A DNA stretch of 64,000 bases from Schlesneria sp. DSM 10557 (GTDB taxonomy: Bacteria; Planctomycetota; Planctomycetia; Planctomycetales; Planctomycetaceae): positions 4,898,001 through 4,962,000 of the forward strand of contig NZ_CP124747.1 of the NCBI RefSeq assembly GCF_041860085.1, written 5' to 3'. Made by a program: the position numbers and the translations under genes. This document shows positions 62,096 to 64,000 of this stretch, piece after piece (position 1 is the stretch's first letter; each line of letters begins with the position of its first letter). Below the pieces are notes generated by a model. That model saw nothing but the letters and a program-made list of their open reading frames with translations, searched no databases and was not told where the DNA came from.

Positions 62096-63007
62096 CTAAG
62101 TCAATTCCTCGGCGACAACGGGGGTGGTGCCGCGGTTCCAGTCATCGGCACTCATGAACCAGTGGTTCGGAGACAGACTGGAGGAATTCAGCAGCCACGG
62201 TGGTGACTGTGGCCCCGATTTCCACGCGGCGGCGATGTGCATGGAGAGGCTGACCAGGTCGGTCGTTACGGCGGAAGGATCACCGCACCAGCGGAAGCAT
62301 GTTCCTTCGGTGCCGAGCGGAAAGACAGATCGCCCTGCGGCGGGATTGGCTTCCGGCAGCGAATCAGGCAGCGGACCTCCGATGAACAGGCTGCCGCAGG
62401 CCAGCTCGCCCCCGAAGTACCAGCTCGCTTCTTCCGTCGACCAGGGGCCGTCCCAGCGGAATCGGTCACGGTAGATCAGTTCGCCAGCACGGCGTGCTTC
62501 AAAGTCCTGCACGATACAATTGAACTGAAATCGTTCAGAAATTTCAGCCCGTTCGTAGCGCCCCGGCAGCCAGATATCCCCCCAGATCAGTTTGGCTCGA
62601 GGAGCCAGATTGACGCGACCTCGCTGGTAATACTTGCACCCCGCGAAAGGGATGTTCGGTCCCGGCAGAACCACCAGACAGGCATCGTCCTCGACGTCGA
62701 TCGTCCACTGCTGTGAGGCAAAGCTTTTCAGCGCAGGATGGATTCTCGTGGCTGATTGACCTGTGATCACCGCCTGTGTGCCGCTACGCGCGACGATTTC
62801 CAGGTGATGGATGTCGCCATCCATCAGCCCGGCTGTCAGGTTGATGACGTAGAGCAAGGACGCGTGTTCTGATCCGAACACAAACGGCGGCAGCACCCGG
62901 ACGGGGATCTGCTGGTAGCAGCTCCCCAGTCGCGTCGCGTTGCCAGATTGAACCAGTTCGATTCGTGCTCCACCGACCCGCCCCGCAGGGTGATGGATCG
63001 ATTCCAT
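62096..63007 (-). CDS. ureD: Urease accessory protein UreD (UreH)
   Basis: 303 residues. The UreD pattern is visible: VLPPFVFGSEHASLLYVINLTAGLMDGDIHHLEIVARSGTQAVITGQSATRIH, then VVLPGPNIPFAGCKYYQRGRVNLAPRAKLIWGDIWLPGRYER and FNCIVQDFEARRAGELIYRDRF. UreD binds the urease apoprotein and, with UreF and UreG, loads the nickel. The ATG at 63007 begins 20 bases after the ureG stop; the frame is open further upstream but overlaps ureG. It is the last gene of the accessory run. The structural genes ureABC are not in the window. Confidence 0.9.
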   Translation of the reverse strand: MESIHHPAGRVGGARIELVQSGNATRLGSCYQQIPVRVLPPFVFGSEHASLLYVINLTAGLMDGDIHHLEIVARSGTQAVITGQSATRIHPALKSFASQQWTIDVEDDACLVVLPGPNIPFAGCKYYQRGRVNLAPRAKLIWGDIWLPGRYERAEISERFQFNCIVQDFEARRAGELIYRDRFRWDGPWSTEEASWYFGGELACGSLFIGGPLPDSLPEANPAAGRSVFPLGTEGTCFRWCGDPSAVTTDLVSLSMHIAAAWKSGPQSPPWLLNSSSLSPNHWFMSADDWNRGTTPVVAEELT

Positions 63008-63027
63008 TCCAGCGAATTCGGGTGGTG

Positions 63028-63678
63028 TCAGGACTTCTTCACGTGTAATGCGAATTGCTCGCGTACCCACTGGACGACTTTCTCCGTTCCTTCTTTTTGC
63101 CGAATGCTGATCATCATGAAGGGGCGTTCCCCGCGATTCTTCAGACTGTCGCGGCGCATGACTTCCAGATCCGCTCCGACGTGCGGTGCCAGATCGATCT
63201 TGTTGATCACCAACAGGTCGCTGTTGCAAATCCCCGGCCCCCCCTTGCGTGGAATCTTGTCGCCTTCGGCAACATCAATAACGAAAATAAACTTGTCGGC
63301 CAGTTCGCGAGAGAAGACCGCCGTCAGGTTGTCACCACCCGATTCCACGATGACCAGTTCCAGTCCGGGAATCTGCCGCTCGAAATTGGCGATCGCACTG
63401 AGGTTTGCGCTGGCGTCGTCGCGAATCGCCGTGTGCGGGCAACCCCCGGTTTGCACCCCCATGATGCGTTCCAGTGGAAGTGCCTGGCGTCGTGACAGGA
63501 ACTCGGCATCTTCGTGCGTATAGATATCATTCGTAATGACGGCCAGATTGATCTCTGGCCACAGGGCGTGACAGAGGGCTTCCAGCAATGCTGTCTTGCC
63601 GGATCCCACTGGACCACAGACACCCAGGGTGAATGTTTTTCGGTTGTTGACCGCAAAGCGGCTTCGTCCGCTGGCCAT
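63028..63678 (-). CDS. ureG: Urease accessory GTPase UreG
   Basis: 216 residues. The P-loop [25 protein letters not shown], the metal-binding [15 protein letters not shown] (Cys-Pro-His), [12 protein letters not shown] and [18 protein letters not shown] are UreG hallmarks. It hydrolyses GTP to deliver Ni to urease in the cytoplasm. The ATG at 63678 gives a typical UreG N-terminus; the frame is open to 63900, overlapping ureF, but without known sequence, and the start has no strong ribosome-binding site, so a longer N-terminus is possible. Order is ureF-ureG-ureD. Confidence 0.93.
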   Translation of the reverse strand: MASGRSRFAVNNRKTFTLGVCGPVGSGKTALLEALCHALWPEINLAVITNDIYTHEDAEFLSRRQALPLERIMGVQTGGCPHTAIRDDASANLSAIANFERQIPGLELVIVESGGDNLTAVFSRELADKFIFVIDVAEGDKIPRKGGPGICNSDLLVINKIDLAPHVGADLEVMRRDSLKNRGERPFMMISIRQKEGTEKVVQWVREQFALHVKKS

Positions 63679-63778
63679 CTCGTCGTTGTAAGGGAGATGA
63701 AAGCGAAGTCCCAGACGGGACAGTCGTCGCTGGCCACGTCGTCGGGGATGGAAGATCTCTCGCGGTTCGAGGCCGTTT

Positions 63779-64000
63779 TCATGACCGGAACATGCGGGAA
63801 TAAAGTCGAGTCTGTTCATCACAAAGAACCTCATAAAAGGGGCAACCGGCACCGGCTGTTTCGGCGTCGCGATCGACGAGGGTCGCAACAAGCTCAACAA
63901 TGTCGTCTTGAAGATAGGCCAGCACCTGTTGTCCGTGTGTGTGGCCGACCGGAATGGCCCTGACTCCGGCGCCGATCATGCCAAGTGCGGCCTGATTCAT
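63779..64000 (-). CDS. ureF: Urease accessory protein UreF (C-terminal part, cut by window end)
   Basis: 73 residues visible. [32 protein letters not shown] is the conserved C-terminal helix-loop of UreF, and the tail [15 protein letters not shown] ends as UreF does. UreF bridges UreD and UreG. The gene is open at the window edge; the ATG there (64000) is internal. The stop is at 63779, about 100 bases upstream of the assigned ureG start. Confidence 0.85.
   Translation of the reverse strand: MNQAALGMIGAGVRAIPVGHTHGQQVLAYLQDDIVELVATLVDRDAETAGAGCPFYEVLCDEQTRLYSRMFRS

Overview
The window comes from a planctomycete, most likely of the class Planctomycetia. The evidence is a set of lineage hallmarks: two pairs of PSD1-type cytochrome/DUF1549/DUF1553 and DUF1501 genes, two DUF1559 prepilin-like proteins ending in an H-x9-DG motif, a giant surface protein carrying an LEDRILLS sorting motif, a PEP-CTERM protein, and moderately high GC with many starts lacking a clear Shine-Dalgarno. 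No rRNA, tRNA, CRISPR array, insertion sequence or prophage was recognised.

Layout. 1-6.7 kb: 5' end of pheA, a small acidic protein, a Maf-like pyrophosphatase, a secreted transglutaminase-like protein and a feoA-feoA-feoB ferrous iron operon behind a perfect 7-1-7 palindrome that looks like a Fur box. 6.9-11.9 kb: PhoD-like phosphatase, HtrA-like protease, Dabb protein and a class 3 lipase. 12.0-24.9 kb: a GntR-family repressor diverges from a six-gene operon (PSD1-DUF1501-aspartoacylase-like hydrolase-MFS carrier-PSD1-DUF1501); operator-like TTGT-N2-ACAA boxes lie between them. 25.3-26.9 kb: a DUF1559 protein, a small lipoprotein and a strong terminator, followed by 1.5 kb without a convincing gene that contains a stem-rich candidate RNA. 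28.4-36.0 kb: housekeeping and regulation (sigma-70 factor, bL21, RNase E/G, and a regulatory PTS set ptsI-ptsH-ptsN with a hibernation factor). 36.5-45.4 kb: cell-surface genes (lipoprotein, 2109-residue repeat protein, PEP-CTERM protein). 45.8-52.4 kb: a five-gene operon built around an extracytoplasmic CobN-like chelatase with a MotA/TolQ/ExbB channel and a DUF2149 partner. 52.8-64.0 kb: RDD membrane protein, pyrF, small membrane protein, purC, a GH10-like protein that has lost its catalytic residues, a quinone-reductase-like MDR enzyme, a beta-barrel porin, and the urease accessory genes ureD-ureG-ureF (the last cut by the window end).

Most interesting region. The CobN-like/MotA/DUF2149 operon resembles the core of the Bacteroidetes haem-utilisation loci (HmuS, HmuT, HmuU type) but here is joined to a DUF1559 pseudopilin-like gene by a one-base stop/start overlap and to a small Cys/His-rich lipoprotein. 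I infer an envelope machine that inserts or removes metal from a tetrapyrrole using the proton gradient. The GntR-controlled PSD1/DUF1501 operon is the second candidate for an undescribed catabolic system.
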